Below are positions 41,705 to 53,769 of a stretch of DNA of 64,000 bases, piece after piece; positions within the stretch are counted from its first letter, which is position 1; each line of letters starts with the position of its first letter. Source of the DNA: Aquila chrysaetos chrysaetos (Eukaryota; Chordata; Aves; Accipitriformes; Accipitridae); the NCBI RefSeq assembly GCF_900496995.4, contig NC_044011.1, positions 6,914,041-6,978,040 of the forward strand, written 5' to 3'. Both the position numbers and the translations under genes were made by a program. The notes beneath the pieces are model-generated. The model was not told the origin of the DNA, did no database searches, and saw only the letters and a list, made by a program, of their open reading frames with translations.

Positions 41705-44259
41705 ATGTTACTCCATCTCCTTCAGTCTACAGGCTGACCTCTAAAGATGATGAGGATTTGGAAATGTGCCTTATCACAGATTACTCCCCTGAAAAGCTTA
41801 AGACTAAGGCAGCTGATAAGCGGACAAATGCCCTCGTGGAGGTGGCAACACCCGAGAACAATCAGGAAGTGAGCTACCTCTCAACCTATTGGGCCAAGAA
41901 AGATGAAATGCAGTGTGGTGCAAATCATGAGGGCGTTGGAGAGCTGAAGGGCGAGGATCCTGAAAGTGGTAATGGCATTTTTGGATGTGTGTCCAGGGCT
42001 AGAGGTACTCTGGTCTCTGTGCTATTGGTATGAGCAGAACTTGTTCACATCTCGCAACCCTGCAAGCAATGCTGAATTATGCTCCCACACTCCAGAGGAG
42101 TGTTGCCTTGTTGCCTCTGTTTTCTTTTGCCTTCCCCCTCGCTGGAAACAAGATTTAAGGGTCAGTAGGCTGGTACAGTCACAGCAGAGCTCTTAAAATC
42201 ACACTATGGGGGATATAAAGCTTGAAATTCATTTGCCTGATGAGACTCTAAAGTTTAATTAGATTAGATGTTATGCTTGCCCTGAAAACAGCAGAAATGA
42301 GGGTTTACTGGCCAGAAACTCTAATCCAGCCCTTCTAAGTAGAGATAAGAAGTACATTTCTGTTATTAATTAAATTTATTGTTACTATCTGCAGGTGCCA
42401 GCACTGTCTGTGTTACAGAGGTGTCTCTAAACTTCAGGACAGGTATGTACACAGCATTTGAGGAGTAAAGCTTGGCCTGATTAAAGGAAATGTCTTCCCA
42501 AGTTTTTGCTAATGTTCCTTGTTTGCAGAATTCCTGTTGGAGCAAAAAGTTCAGACTGGAAATTTCCAAAAGGGCCCCACAGGCTTTAAACATCAAGGCT
42601 GGAAATCATTGGGTTAATGTAGTCTTCCAGATCTGAGCTGGTAATTTTGTGACCGGTGTAGGCAGTGCCTACATGCTCTTGCTAGGACTAGCCAAACAAC
42701 TACTCCCCATCACATAATGATTTAAGGTACTGATATGAGTCAGCCTTACTGGATGTTTGTCTGCATTTCAGACTTCAAAAGAGTTGTTTTTTTGGGGGGT
42801 GCACAAACACCTAATGAACCAAAAGATAAGCGGGTGGTTTCTGCAGTGTGTGCTCAGAAGCAGGCTTGCACTAAAGATAGGGTGCATCTGAGCATGCTTT
42901 GCTTTAGCTCATGGCTGTGGGAGTATACTAGCCAGTGCTGGAGCCCAAGCAATTGCTGTTCCTGCTAGTTCAAAGGAGCTGAGCCTGTCTTCGCACTTGC
43001 CCTGTTTGCAAAACAGCTGTACTTTTGTAAACATGCAGCCTTGCTGAAAAGAAACCAATTAGCCAAATGTTTCCAAAACACCACTTCAGAAAAATACTCA
43101 TCGGTAAACTTGGCTGATTTGATCAGTCATTTCAGAGAGAGGTTTTCAAAGATAAACATAAAATGACTTTTTGATGACAGCTCCCTGCTTCCCCAATATA
43201 GATCAATGTATTTTCAAATGAAAAAGGCTTTGTAACTTAAGATTAATAGAAGATCCAAGTAGACTTTGTGTTTTTTGAATAAAATTTAACTTGGTTTTCC
43301 CCCTAGCCATCTTAAAAAATTTTAAGGAGAGGGAGGAGGGACACCTCCAGCATCCTGGGTTCATAATACACTGTATTTAAAAACAGCTAGATGGCTGGCA
43401 GACTTGCATATTGGATACTTAAGTGGTTATTGAATGCAAACCTGGCCCTTGAAACACCAGCTGGAAGAAATGAAAGTCTCTCAGTGAGCCAGTCCTGCTC
43501 GCTGTCTTGTTAGCTATCCTACAAGCTGACTCAATCACACAAAGTGGAGCAGCTTCATTAAGAAGTGCTTTTAAGCCTGTCTGGAAGTGAGGATGTCTCA
43601 CTGCTCTTGTGACTTTCATTCTCTGTTACTTTTACAGATGAAAACCTGAACATGCTGTCTTTATCACAGCTGGGCCTGAAAGTAATTTTAATGAAAGGAA
43701 TAATTTTTAATGTCCTGATGACGATGCTTATGTGGAAAAAAAAGTGAGTATGCATGGGGGGTAGTAAGGCCTCTGACAGAAAACATCTGGATCAGTTCAT
43801 TAGCTATGAATGTTCCTTCTCTCTGTAATAACTGTTTATGCAGTCTATCCATGCACCTTTTTTCTACCAACAGTAAAATCCCTCCACTCCTTTGGCCTTA
43901 TCAGTGGTTTTGTGCACCCCTCATTTCTATTTAGATTTCCTTATCCACATGCAAATTTAACTTTTTTCTTCTTTCTAGACATCTCTCCCTTCTATTTCTA
44001 CATCCACCCCTTCCTTTGTCTGCATTCATCCATCAGATTCATCCCCTGACCAGTCTCCAGCTGGGAAAGTTTGATGTTTATTGACTTTAAGACCTCAGAC
44101 CTAATATATTAGTTTTGGCTCAGTATCTCATTCTCCTCTTTCTATTGCCTAGACACTTCAGGTCTATAACTGTGTAGCTGTGACTGTATCCCAAATAATG
44201 ATTTAACATACCTTTATTTTTGTTACAGGAATGCAAGTAATCAGATAGTGCAGTCCTGA
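41705..44259 (+). CDS. TRAC: T-cell receptor alpha constant region
   Basis: Encodes the constant part of the TCR alpha chain, which pairs with TCR beta and CD3 in the T-cell membrane. Four coding exons are seen: 41705-41968 (Ig-like domain), 42395-42442 (connecting peptide), 43638-43743 (transmembrane) and 44229-44259 (tail and TGA stop). All have AG acceptors and GT donors with consistent phase, giving 148 residues after the codon shared with J. The Ig domain starts VTPSPSVYRL; its cysteines (residues 21 and 70) are 49 apart. Exon 2 holds the interchain Cys (ASTVCVTE). Exon 3 has the connecting motif TDENLN and a membrane segment with two lysines and FNVLMT, the charged pattern that contacts CD3. 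Unlike the mammalian gene as I know it, the last exon adds coding sequence: KKKNASNQIVQS. Confidence 0.97.
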
Positions 44260-45230
44260 ATTACCAAAAAATCTGCTGAGGAATCTTTACCAGAGCATCA
44301 TGTGCAAGAGGGAACACAGGCATTCCTGTTGCAAGGGATATCACTTGCTGTTTCTGTATATCACACCAGCCATTATAGTCTAAATTGCTTTATTTGCATT
44401 GTTATAAAGCTACTTAAAAACAAGTTTAAAATTTTCAGCATTCTGCTGCTCCAGATGCCCAATTCATTTAGCATGACAATGCCTCTTTTTTTCATGAAGC
44501 ATAGTTTGCTGTAACTATAAATTGCCAAACATCACTACTATTAGCGTTAAAATGACACACAATTTCTGCTTGGGGCAGTGTTCTTTGTTGAAAACTGCAA
44601 GCTAAATATCACTTGAATGTTAATTTTTCATATTTTGGTAGCTTTCAGGTATGAACTCCTTAGAGTGCACCCCCACAGACACCATTTCAGCTGCAAATGA
44701 AACACTCTGAAAAGCAAAGGGAGACTTATTCAGGGTGCTATGCACCATGTCCTGCTATCTTTTGCTAGATCAGAGCAAGGTATCTTTTTTTTCCCTAAAA
44801 GATACGCTGCTAGGTCTCCCAGAATTCCTGAATTCAGTTAAATTCTCACTTCATTATCACAGAACAAAAGAATGTTTTTTAGTATTTTTAAAGTCTATCT
44901 GGCCGTAACATTTTCTGAATTTAAACCAGCTTAAGATTTGGCTTTGCATTTAGTAAAAATACAAACTACTTTTGTTCTTTTTGTTTAGTTCTAACAACCT
45001 TAGCTTTCCCAATTTCTTTTTTGTAATCTTTGCATAAAACTATACTGACATATTTACCTGTCCATGTGTGCACTCCTTGGAAACAGTGCATGCATGTGAA
45101 ATTCGCATGCTGCTAATTCTTGAATTGTACTGGCAACCACACTGATGTCTTGGCATTTCTTTAGGCCTTTGGCTGCTATTAAAAAATTCTTATAAAAAAA
45201 TAAGAAACTTGTTTGTCTTTTAATGTGTAG
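44260..45230 (+). other. TRAC 3' untranslated region (probable)
   Basis: AT-rich sequence after the TRAC stop. A variant poly(A) signal attaaa at 45178-45183, followed by T/GT-rich sequence (cttgtttgtcttttaatgtg), is the best candidate 3' end. No AATAAA was found earlier. Confidence 0.55.
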
Positions 45231-46980
45231 TTTGAGGAATTTGTTTTACCCTTCAGATGAGCTTTAGGAATGCGCCTGGCTTTTGGGGTGAAGGAGGGAA
45301 GGGGAGTCCCGACTATCCTCTTCAGCCTGACTTGGCCACCAGGCACTGTTTGCAATAACTGGCTGGATCCACTGCCGGCGTGGGGAATAGCTACAAAGTC
45401 CCTTTCTGGGACATCCTTGCTGTGTCTGGGTGAGAACAGCATGGCTGGCTCGGAGGGAGGGAAATGGAGGAGAGCATCTCTCCTCCAACAGTAGGCTCTG
45501 CTATGTGAAGACAACAGTAAAATATGGCTTGCCCACAGTGAGAGGACTAGTAAGCAGTCCAGGTTCTTGAAGGCAGATGTCTACTGCTATGGGGAACACA
45601 GGAGCCTGAAGTGTCCTGCCTCTCAATGTCCCTCACTCCCAAGCGTCACTGGAGAACAAGGTACCTGCTTTACATTAATGACACCAACTAACCAGCCTAT
45701 GTCTCCAGGTTCAGTCTGTCACTGGCAAGACTGGAAAGGAAATTTTCTCCTTTTGTGACGCTGATTTCTCTGTCTTCAGAAGAAGCAGCAGATATTCCTC
45801 TGGAGTGAGAAATGAGAAGGGTGCTCTGAAAGAAACACAACCTCCCTTAAAAGCTTGAACCTCACACCACTGCCTAAACTGAGTGGCAGGGAAAGCCTCA
45901 CCAGACTGGTGGGGGTGATTCCCCCTCGCAGGATATGTCTCACCCTGCTGGATTCACAGCCATTGCAAAGAACTCTGATTTTGGAAAGGCTCATGCCTGA
46001 AACGCTTTTAGCCAAAAGCCCTGGTGCTTCATGTGGGAGAGGGTCCCCGTGTGAAGACCATGCCAGCTTCCCTGCCACAGGATCTGACTCCGCAGTGCTA
46101 AGCAGCAACACAACAGTCTCCCTGGTCTTCTGCCACCTGACCATTTAGCAGGTGGCCTGTCACAGGCTGACAGAGAGTTACTGACCCCTGCTGCCAAGGA
46201 ACAACTTCAAACTTGCTGGGTGTATTATCCTGATTATTTTATAGTACAGATGTTCAGTGACTCATTCTCTTGTCTCTCCCTTGGCACAACAGTCACTCTC
46301 ATTTCTCTCCAGCTATAGAAAGCCCATGGATCTTTAAATGCTAGATTCCAGGCAGCTTTTGAAGCTTACATTTCATTCATAATGAGGTCTACCCCTTCAC
46401 AGGGAAGCAGCTTGATGAAGCTGCCTAAACCATATTTGAATTACAAAGCAACTCATTGCATTTCCCGTGATTTCCAACTGATTAACCTCATTCCAGAAAC
46501 CTTCAGGAAGGTGGAGGAAAAGTTTCCATGCTCATTTACCTTTAGCATCACTTTTTAAAACTAATACCCATCTTAAATTTTTTGTGTTGCACTTCAAACC
46601 CACTCCTAGCTGTATGGTCAAGGAGGAAGGACAGTGTGCTGCCTCTGTTTCCACATCTCAGTCTTTTCTCTTCCAGGTTAAACAACCCCAGTGATAAGAT
46701 TTGCTGAGTGGGGGGAATGAGTGTACAGATAAAGTCAAATGTTTTGACTAAAGTGACTCTTAGCATGTGATCTGCAAAACACTGAATTTGTAGGTCTAGT
46801 TCAAAGATACTTTCAGATATTAGGCTTTCAATCTCCCACCACCACAATGTGCCCCCCCCCCATCACCACTTTGTGCTTTCTTGTTTATTTCGAGAAAGAA
46901 AAACCACAGTGCAAAGCAAAGGCAGGAAATAACACAGTAGGACAGGATGTAGAAGGGGTCTCATGGCCCAGGTGGGGCAG
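45231..46980. other. TRAC-enhancer spacer, nothing recognised
   Basis: About 1.75 kb without a supported gene or repeat. Open frames on both strands here overlap one another and match no family I know. Confidence 0.6.
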
Positions 46981-46997
46981 GAAGAGGTCATATCACC

Positions 46998-47090
46998 AGT
47001 TCCATGACGCCACAATTGAGATCTGGGTCACCTTTTGATGTTCCTCTACACTCTACCACAGAAACCGCTTCCTCTGGAAAGTAGAGTGCA
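46998..47090 (+). promoter_or_regulatory. Candidate TCR-alpha enhancer core (E-alpha)
   Basis: Ordered motifs: CRE-like tgacgcca (47005-47012), TCF/LEF-like ccttttgatg (47031-47040), RUNX-like accacag (47055-47061) with a second aaccgc (47063-47068), and ETS-like cttcctct (47068-47075) followed by ggaaag. The same order and close spacing (ATF/CREB, TCF/LEF, RUNX, ETS) define the mammalian E-alpha core, which also lies a few kb 3' of TRAC. The block is about 2.75 kb from the TRAC stop, between TRAC and DAD1, as expected. Assignment rests on motif order and position; activity is not shown. Confidence 0.78.
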
Positions 47091-49454
47091 AAACAGGGGG
47101 TACGGGGAGCAGGGCTGGTGTGGCACGTGGCAGGGAGGAGGAGAAGTGTGTGGAAAAGGAGAGCAGACGTTAGACCACAAGCCAAAGTCGAATGAGGTTA
47201 AGGCATCCTCCCTTCCTGCCCTCTCACCGCAGCCTGCTCTGGGGTCTGGGGGGCTTGTTTTGGGTATGGCAGGAAAGATTGAGCTATGTGTAGTATAGGC
47301 ACGGGAAAGAATAGAAAATACATTATAAAGTGTGGTGGGGAGAAATCTTAGAAGTATGTAAGATTTCTGAATTTGCTGATAGGCCTCTGCAGCCTGTTAT
47401 ACAGGCAGTGAATCCATGCAGAAAAATCCTTTCACTTCTGACCCAAAAGAGAAGGGAGGAAGATGGAGCAGGCCAGAGTCCTCTCACATCGGCAGGGAAG
47501 GAGATGTTGCCATGGTCCATCTCTAGCACCCCCTCCCCATGCCAGCTCTGGCCCCCTAATACCTACCTATGGGCAGGAGATGAATTTGCATCTTTTCTAG
47601 GGGTTCTGTTGGAGAAAACCCTGCCCAGCCTTTGTCACCTCTCATTAAACATGGTCCTGTACACGAAACAGCCTCTTTTCTTGCCCTCTTCTACAGTGTG
47701 AACAGGGACCCGAGCACAGTCTTTATAAGGAGCAGAGCTTATCTACAGACTTGTTGAAGCGTAGTCAGATGTGGGAGTAGCTCTAATAGGACTTGAATTC
47801 TAGTACGCTGAGTTTATGGCAACTAGAGGCATTGCAAGGTGGTAAAAAATCAGGAAAAAAAAGAAACCCCACAGAAAACCCACGGTTCTTCCTTTTCCAC
47901 AGGCTCCCGTGCAGTTCTTAGAAGTGGCCACAGGAGGGTCCCAGCCTGGAGTTCTCTCTAAAGACAAACCGTGGGGAGACCGAGTCACACAGACCCACAG
48001 GGAGGCACTCGCAGCTTGCACACAGCAGCAGGTGCAGTGGCAAAGGGGGGGACCCTGAGCTGTTCCTCCTCCTGTGAACGCGCTGTCTCTGTCCGCCACG
48101 GGCCTGGCTCAGAGAGGGTCCTTCTTATGGGAAAGAAGAGCTCAGTGGCTCATTTACAATCCCTGCATGCTGTCGAGTCCCCCGCCTGCTCGGCATCAGT
48201 ACAAAGCTGGTACCACTGTAAACAAATCCAGCTTGATGCCTGGGGCTGGAGGAGGGGGTGGTGTTAGAGCTGGCATGAATTCCCTGTTCCTACCACAGAC
48301 CCAGACAGCATCCTCTGAGACAGCCAAGACCCTGCTCCCTCATACCCCATTCTTCAGAGGCTATGTTAGGAAAAGACTTCCAAGCCCTGCGTTTCACACT
48401 TTCATGGCTTTAATGGCTGCAGCACAGCTGGAAATGCTAAAAGTTGGTAAACAGGAGCCATAATCTAATGCTGAGGTTGAAGCTATCATACCCCATGTTT
48501 TATCTCTTGAGCACCAGCAGGCAAGCACTTCTTTGTCACATAGCCTCAACACACGTTACCTATCCAGTGTTTCACCCGCGGAACAAACTAGACAAGCATG
48601 AAGGAGGATCAGTACAAGGATGGAGCCTCATGCCTGAAGGTAACCCAGATAAATTCTGCAGCCAAAGGTGTGGAGGGGCTAGCTGCAGTTAATATCTCAT
48701 CCTGTGCCCATCATCAGATCACCATAGGGCTCTAATTTTCCATCAGGACAAAGAAGCATTTGGCCTCAATGCAGGAGCTAGCTTGGGCTTGAGGAGGCAA
48801 CGGCCAAGGGCCAAAGTTACTGAGTTTAAGCATTTAACAATGCTTTAAAGGGGGAAGGATTTTCAATGAGGTTAAGTCTGAGGGGTGACCTTCTCCCTGG
48901 ACTCAGAACAGCTCAAGTGCAGCTCTGTCCAAAGCACAGACACAACTTGGCAGCCACTTCCAACATCCTTGGGTTTATCAGCACATCAGACTGAAGAAGA
49001 GCTAACACTGTGGTAGGGTGCCTGGACCACTACCAGGCCCTAGTGAGCCTGTAAGTCCAGCTGGGACATCTAGCTGTGCCCCACATGCCTTTGAGGGATA
49101 TGGGAGGGCCTGTAGGAATATGGGTACACCTGGGGATGTGCTGGAGGACACCCTCCACTTCCTTCCATTCATGACTGCTAACCACAGCCTAAGCCAAATT
49201 TTCCACAGCTTTGAAGCCTGGGGGTACGTTGGCAATAGTTTCCATAAGATAAAGGGGCAGGAAACAGGGAGATGAAAAGGGTAGATGACAACTGTGTTTC
49301 CATGACAACTCATTTCCTTCTTCCTTCTGAAACTGGAGCACAGAAAAAAAGCCTGCTAGTTAGAAAGGGAGGGAGGGGGGTAAAAACAGGGAGTCGTGCC
49401 TGAGAGGAACTTGGGTGTCAGAAGAACCTCTGTATTTGTCACCAAGAGGGAAAA
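47091..49454. other. TRAC-DAD1 intergenic, nothing recognised
   Basis: About 2.4 kb separating the enhancer candidate from the DAD1 3' end. In mammals this interval holds locus-control elements, but I cannot point to specific sites here. No repeat family is obvious. Confidence 0.55.
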
Positions 49455-51547
49455 GACCACAGTACTATAAAGGTTTTTATTGACGGAAAGGATTACAGTA
49501 ACTGTAATGAGGCAGCAGACCGCTCTGTAGGACAGTAGAACCTTCCATAGGGCTGCCTATGGGGAAAAATCTTAAGCCCTGCATCCCCTTCCTCCACCAA
49601 GGAAGTAGGTAAGAGTCTGCTGGGGAACAGCACTTCCCAGTGCCAGGCTTTGGCATCAGAGCAATTCAAGACCTGGAAAAAGAGAAAGGCAACATGAGCA
49701 ATGCTTCTGCGAAGGGAAATACCCCACAAGCTCAGATGATTTTGTGGCCCCCTTGCAACAGTAACAACAGGGCATGTCCTCCACTTTCCAGCACCAAACT
49801 TTCTCTGTCCCAAACTCCCTCCTCATCTGCTGAGAAACTCCAGACTTGGACACCAGCCATACCACGGCCTCCAAAGGGACAACCCTCACAAACAGAGCCC
49901 AGGAGTTCCAGCTCCCAAAGCCCCTCTTGCAAAGAATGGGGTATTTCTCTCATAAGAGAGAAATGTGGGTAGGTTTCTGTAACACTCCTAGTTAAACTGC
50001 CTTTTAAATGATAAAAGCCAAAAAATACATGCACGAAACCAGAAAGCCGTAAATCCTAACCCTGTCTCAACCTAGAGGACAACAGCTTAACTGTACTTGG
50101 CCAAGACAAAGCTGGGAGCTAGGAATCCTGGATTCGCTATCTTTCTAGTTCTCTCCCAACTCCACAAAAGTACTGAAGTCATGTGAGCTGTGGTTGCCCC
50201 TTTTGTGACCCCACGGAACAGTACCTCACAGTCTCTTCTAGAGCTCAGCCAACAAAATTGATGACAACAAGATGGAGGATGGTGTTGGCAAAGAGGAAAT
50301 CAGCAAATGCCCGCTCCGGTGAAATGCCTTGGAACTCGCCTTTGTTCTGGGGGTTGATCTGGATCCGGAGGCAAACTGCATGGCAGAGAAAGAATGATTA
50401 GCGATCACAAAAGGAAGTCATGATGGGAAGCACAGTCTTCCTGGGGCAGTCCATCCCTGTCTGGGTCACTGTTCTACCAGGGCAGCACAAGAAAAGTTAA
50501 CTCCATCTTTATGAGCAGGACACTAGCAGGGGATTTGCACAGGGCTTTTATGTAAACCGCTCTCCCATAGCACTACACTACCAGGTGCGGCCAAGTGAGT
50601 CCAGAGAGGAACAGGCTTATAACAGGATGGGACTGACATAGAAATGGGGATATTTCTATGTCCTCCATTGGGTGTGTTGTGGAGGTCTGCATGGGAACAA
50701 GGTGGTTTTGGGGGGTATTATGGGACAGCAACACTCTGAAGCTGTCAATGCTAGAGTTTGGGTTTCACTGTGGGATGGTTACTAAAGGGCACCAATACAA
50801 GGCAGTGAAAGGGAGAGCTCCTTGACTGCCAGGGAGAAGCAAGGACACGCTAGGGCTGATAAAGAGCTCGGCTCTGTGAGGCATATGGGCAGGACCCCCA
50901 CAGGTTCACAGCTGCTGTCAAGCATCCTGCTGCGGGGCAGGCTGGGCTGGCTGGGGCAGGAGCCTGGGGGTTCCTGGGAGCAGAACTGGGTGTTACGGGG
51001 GAAGGGAGGCGGTGATGGAGATTGCTATGGGGACTCCCTGGCTGCTGGGGTAGGTTTGAGGGCTGCAGTGGGCGACTCTCTTAGGCTGCTGGGGAATGCC
51101 TGTGGCTGCTAACGGAATCCTGCGGTTACTACAAGACATCTGGGCGCTTCTAAGGCAACTCTCCGATGTCCGGGGGCCTCTGCGCGTTGCTGGGGGTTCC
51201 GCGGTCGCTGCGGGAGGCTCAGGCTTTGCTACGGAGAGCGCGCGGTTGCGAAGGGGATTCCAGGGAAAACCGCGCGGGGCCGGGGCGGGCGTGGCGGGGC
51301 ACTGACCGCCAAGGATGAAGCTGCCGACGGCGGAGATGAAGCCGCTGAGGAAGGAGTTGAAGGGGAAGGTGCCGACGCCGAGGCAGTAGCCGAACTGGAG
51401 CGCCCCGGTGAGCAACACGTAGAGAAGGTAGGCGTCCAGCACCTTGAGGCGGCTCGGCGTGCCGCTGCCGTACTCCGCCAGGAAGCGCCGCACCACCGAG
51501 CCCACCGAGCCCGCGGCTCCCGCGCCGGAGCCCGCCGCGCCCGACAT
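49455..51547 (-). CDS. DAD1: DAD1, oligosaccharyltransferase subunit
   Basis: Small integral ER-membrane subunit of oligosaccharyltransferase, which transfers N-glycans to nascent proteins; its loss triggers apoptosis. Exon 1 coding: 51547-51307 (ATG at 51545-51547). Exon 2: 50375-50225 with the stop TGA at 50247-50245. Exon 3: about 49672-49455, 3' UTR only, with AATAAA (complement of 49476-49481). Junctions: exon 1 donor gtcagt, exon 2 acceptor tgcag, exon 2 donor gtactg, exon 3 acceptor tttttccag. The product is 123 residues, three membrane segments, with [52 protein letters not shown] and the terminal INFVG. It is about ten residues longer than the usual 113 because of a Gly/Ala/Ser-rich N-terminus. 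Its position next to TRAC in opposite orientation is conserved in vertebrates. Confidence 0.96.
49476..49481 (-). terminator. DAD1 poly(A) signal
   Basis: The + strand tttatt reads AATAAA on the DAD1 strand, about 190 bases into the final exon. Confidence 0.8.
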
Positions 51548-52290
51548 GGTCCCGCTGGCCAGGCTGAGGTGGCCGGAAGCAGCTCAAGCAAGCGCTTCCG
51601 GGCCACTGCGAAGCAGCGCAGGCGCATGCCGAAAGCGCCGCCGGCTCAGTGAATGCTGCGCAGGCGCAGTTGTCTTACCCGCGAAAGGGCGGGACCGGGA
51701 GGCGCCTCTGTACGCATGCGCATGCACCTGTGTCGCGAAAGGGACGAGGCGGACGGCGTTCTCAGCTGGCGCATGCGCTGAAGGCTTTATGAGCCAGCGC
51801 TACCGAAGCTTTCCAAGAGCCAATGAGAGCCAAGCGGTCCCTGTTGCTAGGCAGATTAGAGAGCGGCACCTTCCAAGAGCCAATGAGAGCCAAGCGGCCC
51901 CTGTTGCTAGGCAGGTTAGAGAGCGGCTCTGTCAGTAGCCGTTAGCATCCGGGCGGGGTGCGCGTCCACCCGCCGCGCTCCAGCCTGAGGCCCCGCGGGT
52001 CGGGAGCGGCCGCGGCCGCAGCGCCGGGTCTCGGTGCCCGGGGGCAGCGCTCGCCCTGGTGCAGTGCGGCGGGGTGCGTGGGGCGGTGGTCCCGGCTCGG
52101 GCCTGCCCGCGGGCGGAGTTTCGCCGTCCCTCGTGGGAAGCCGGCGAGCTGCCTGCCTGCATCTGCCCGTCACACCTGGCTGCTCTGGGGCCGGCCTGCC
52201 CGAAAGGGCCCGTTTGGGGAAAACCGGCACTGCTGGGAACGGTGGATCCTGCTGTGGCCTGAGGTGGCCCCCGCTGAGTGGGAGGGGAGA
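51120..52290. promoter_or_regulatory. CpG-island promoter of DAD1
   Basis: GC-rich, CpG-dense stretch covering DAD1 exon 1 and about 0.75 kb upstream, in contrast to the AT-rich surroundings. NRF1-like palindromes cgcatgcgcatgc (51713-51725) and gcgcatgcgc (51769-51778) and a GC box gggcggga (about 51687) lie 130-240 bases upstream of the ATG. It is typical of a housekeeping promoter. Long open frames on both strands here are a by-product of base composition. Confidence 0.85.
51811..51928 (+). repeat. 60-bp tandem duplication with CCAAT and X-box
   Basis: Two nearly identical 60-bp units (51811-51870, 51871-51928). Each holds agccaatgagag (CCAAT box, NF-Y type) and gttgctaggcag, close to the RFX X-box GTTGCTAGGCAAC, about 20 bp apart. 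The location 260-380 bases upstream of the DAD1 start suggests promoter architecture. Confidence 0.82.
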
Positions 52291-53769
52291 GGCGCAGGGT
52301 GCGAGTGTGTATGCGTGTGTTTGCTGACCATTTAACAGAAAGAGTGTCCAGATTCTTCCAGGAGCGTGGTGGAAGCCTGACTGTTGTGGCCCCCTTCTCA
52401 GAGCTGGGGAAAGGCAAAGCATTGTTTTCCTTCCTTTTGATTAAAAACTCTCACGATGGTGAGCCTGAAGTGAGAGAAAAGTGACTGCTGCTTTTAGGGG
52501 TAGGGGGAAAGACTTTTCAAGAGACCAGAAGCAGAGCTTTTCTACCCAGATCTTCCTTCTGTTTAAATCATTCCAAACCAGGGATGCTGTCAATGTGGAG
52601 AGCTGATACTTCCAAACAGGCTCCGAAACGAAGGTGGGGCATTTTCCTATCTCCTGCCCTTTGACAGAAGTGATATTTGTGTGCCACTTGAACTACATCA
52701 TGGCATCAATCCTGTAGCCTGAATCTTTGGAGACCTTGTCCCTTCTAACTTGTGTGCTTGCTCCGTGCAGATGTCTTTTCCTTACCCACGCTTGGGATAG
52801 GGCTAGAAATACCCCCAAGAAACAACAGTTGTTTTTATGTGATAGAGAACACACCCATCTGGGGAGTGGACAGGGGAAGTGTGTACACATTTCCTTCTTT
52901 GGTTTCAATTTGTGCACAGTGTTTCACCTTTGAAGTCCATGTTTGTACATGGTAGGGCTGAGCTGGGATGTTTATAAGTGCCCCATCCTCTGATCAATGC
53001 CTCCAGTGCCTCCTGAAGGAGCCTCGTCCTGTAGAAGAGACCTATATTTCTGAGGTCAGTTTCTGTGGTTAGGAGATGGGACTAACAGCATGATTTTGCT
53101 AGGACACAGTCTGGGAGGTTACCTGTCGTCCTTCTACAGCCTCTGGTATCCTGATGTGTTAAAGTCTCACCAGTCATAGAGGTAATTGGGACCTGAGCAT
53201 GCATATTCCCCCAGGGTTTCTCTGCAGTGCCCATAAGGGGACTGGGGCCTTTTTCCCTTGATCATTGCCCATTTCTGTGGCATCTCTGGGAATAATCATT
53301 TGCCTGTGTCCCCTCTCTTGTCCAGCACAGGAGCAAAGGCATGTGTGGGAATGGGTTCCACAGCCATGTCCCTCGCTTCTTCCCTCAAGTGGTGGCAACT
53401 GCTGCTCTTGCGGAGGTCCTCTGCATATTCACATCTATAGAGAACCATCAGAAACTGTAGGGTTTCTTCTTCACCTTACCAAAGCCAGACAGCTCTATGA
53501 CGCCATGTCCTGGGTGAAGATGGTGGCTGCAGTCTTGGGGCACGCCAACAGTTTTGGTGGTGCTCAGGATTGCTGGGACCTGTGGGAATTTGCTATGCTG
53601 ATGAGCAAAGAAAGACAGGTTGGAAGTCATCTCCTTTAATCAGAGAATGCCTACATTTGATGTTTTCTCCATGGCCGTAAAGAACAGTGTTTTGGGAGGA
53701 AGATAACAATTGCTACCCCAGAGCTAGGCTGAGCTGGTGAGCTATGGAATGGAGAGGTGAATTATAAAG
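52291..53769. other. Intergenic, nothing recognised
   Basis: Non-repetitive sequence upstream of the DAD1 promoter. Several overlapping short open frames exist but none resembles a known protein. A divergent non-coding transcript from the CpG island could cross this region, but nothing in the sequence shows it. Confidence 0.5.

Noticed and set aside
51219-52422. Several long open frames on both strands (up to 168 codons)
   Set aside because: High GC content removes stop codons; they overlap DAD1 exon 1 and its promoter and show only low-complexity Ala/Pro/Arg-rich products.
53265-53639. 124-codon open frame upstream of DAD1, considered as part of ABHD4
   Set aside because: ABHD4 follows DAD1 in mammals, but no alpha/beta-hydrolase motif or GXSXG is present here.
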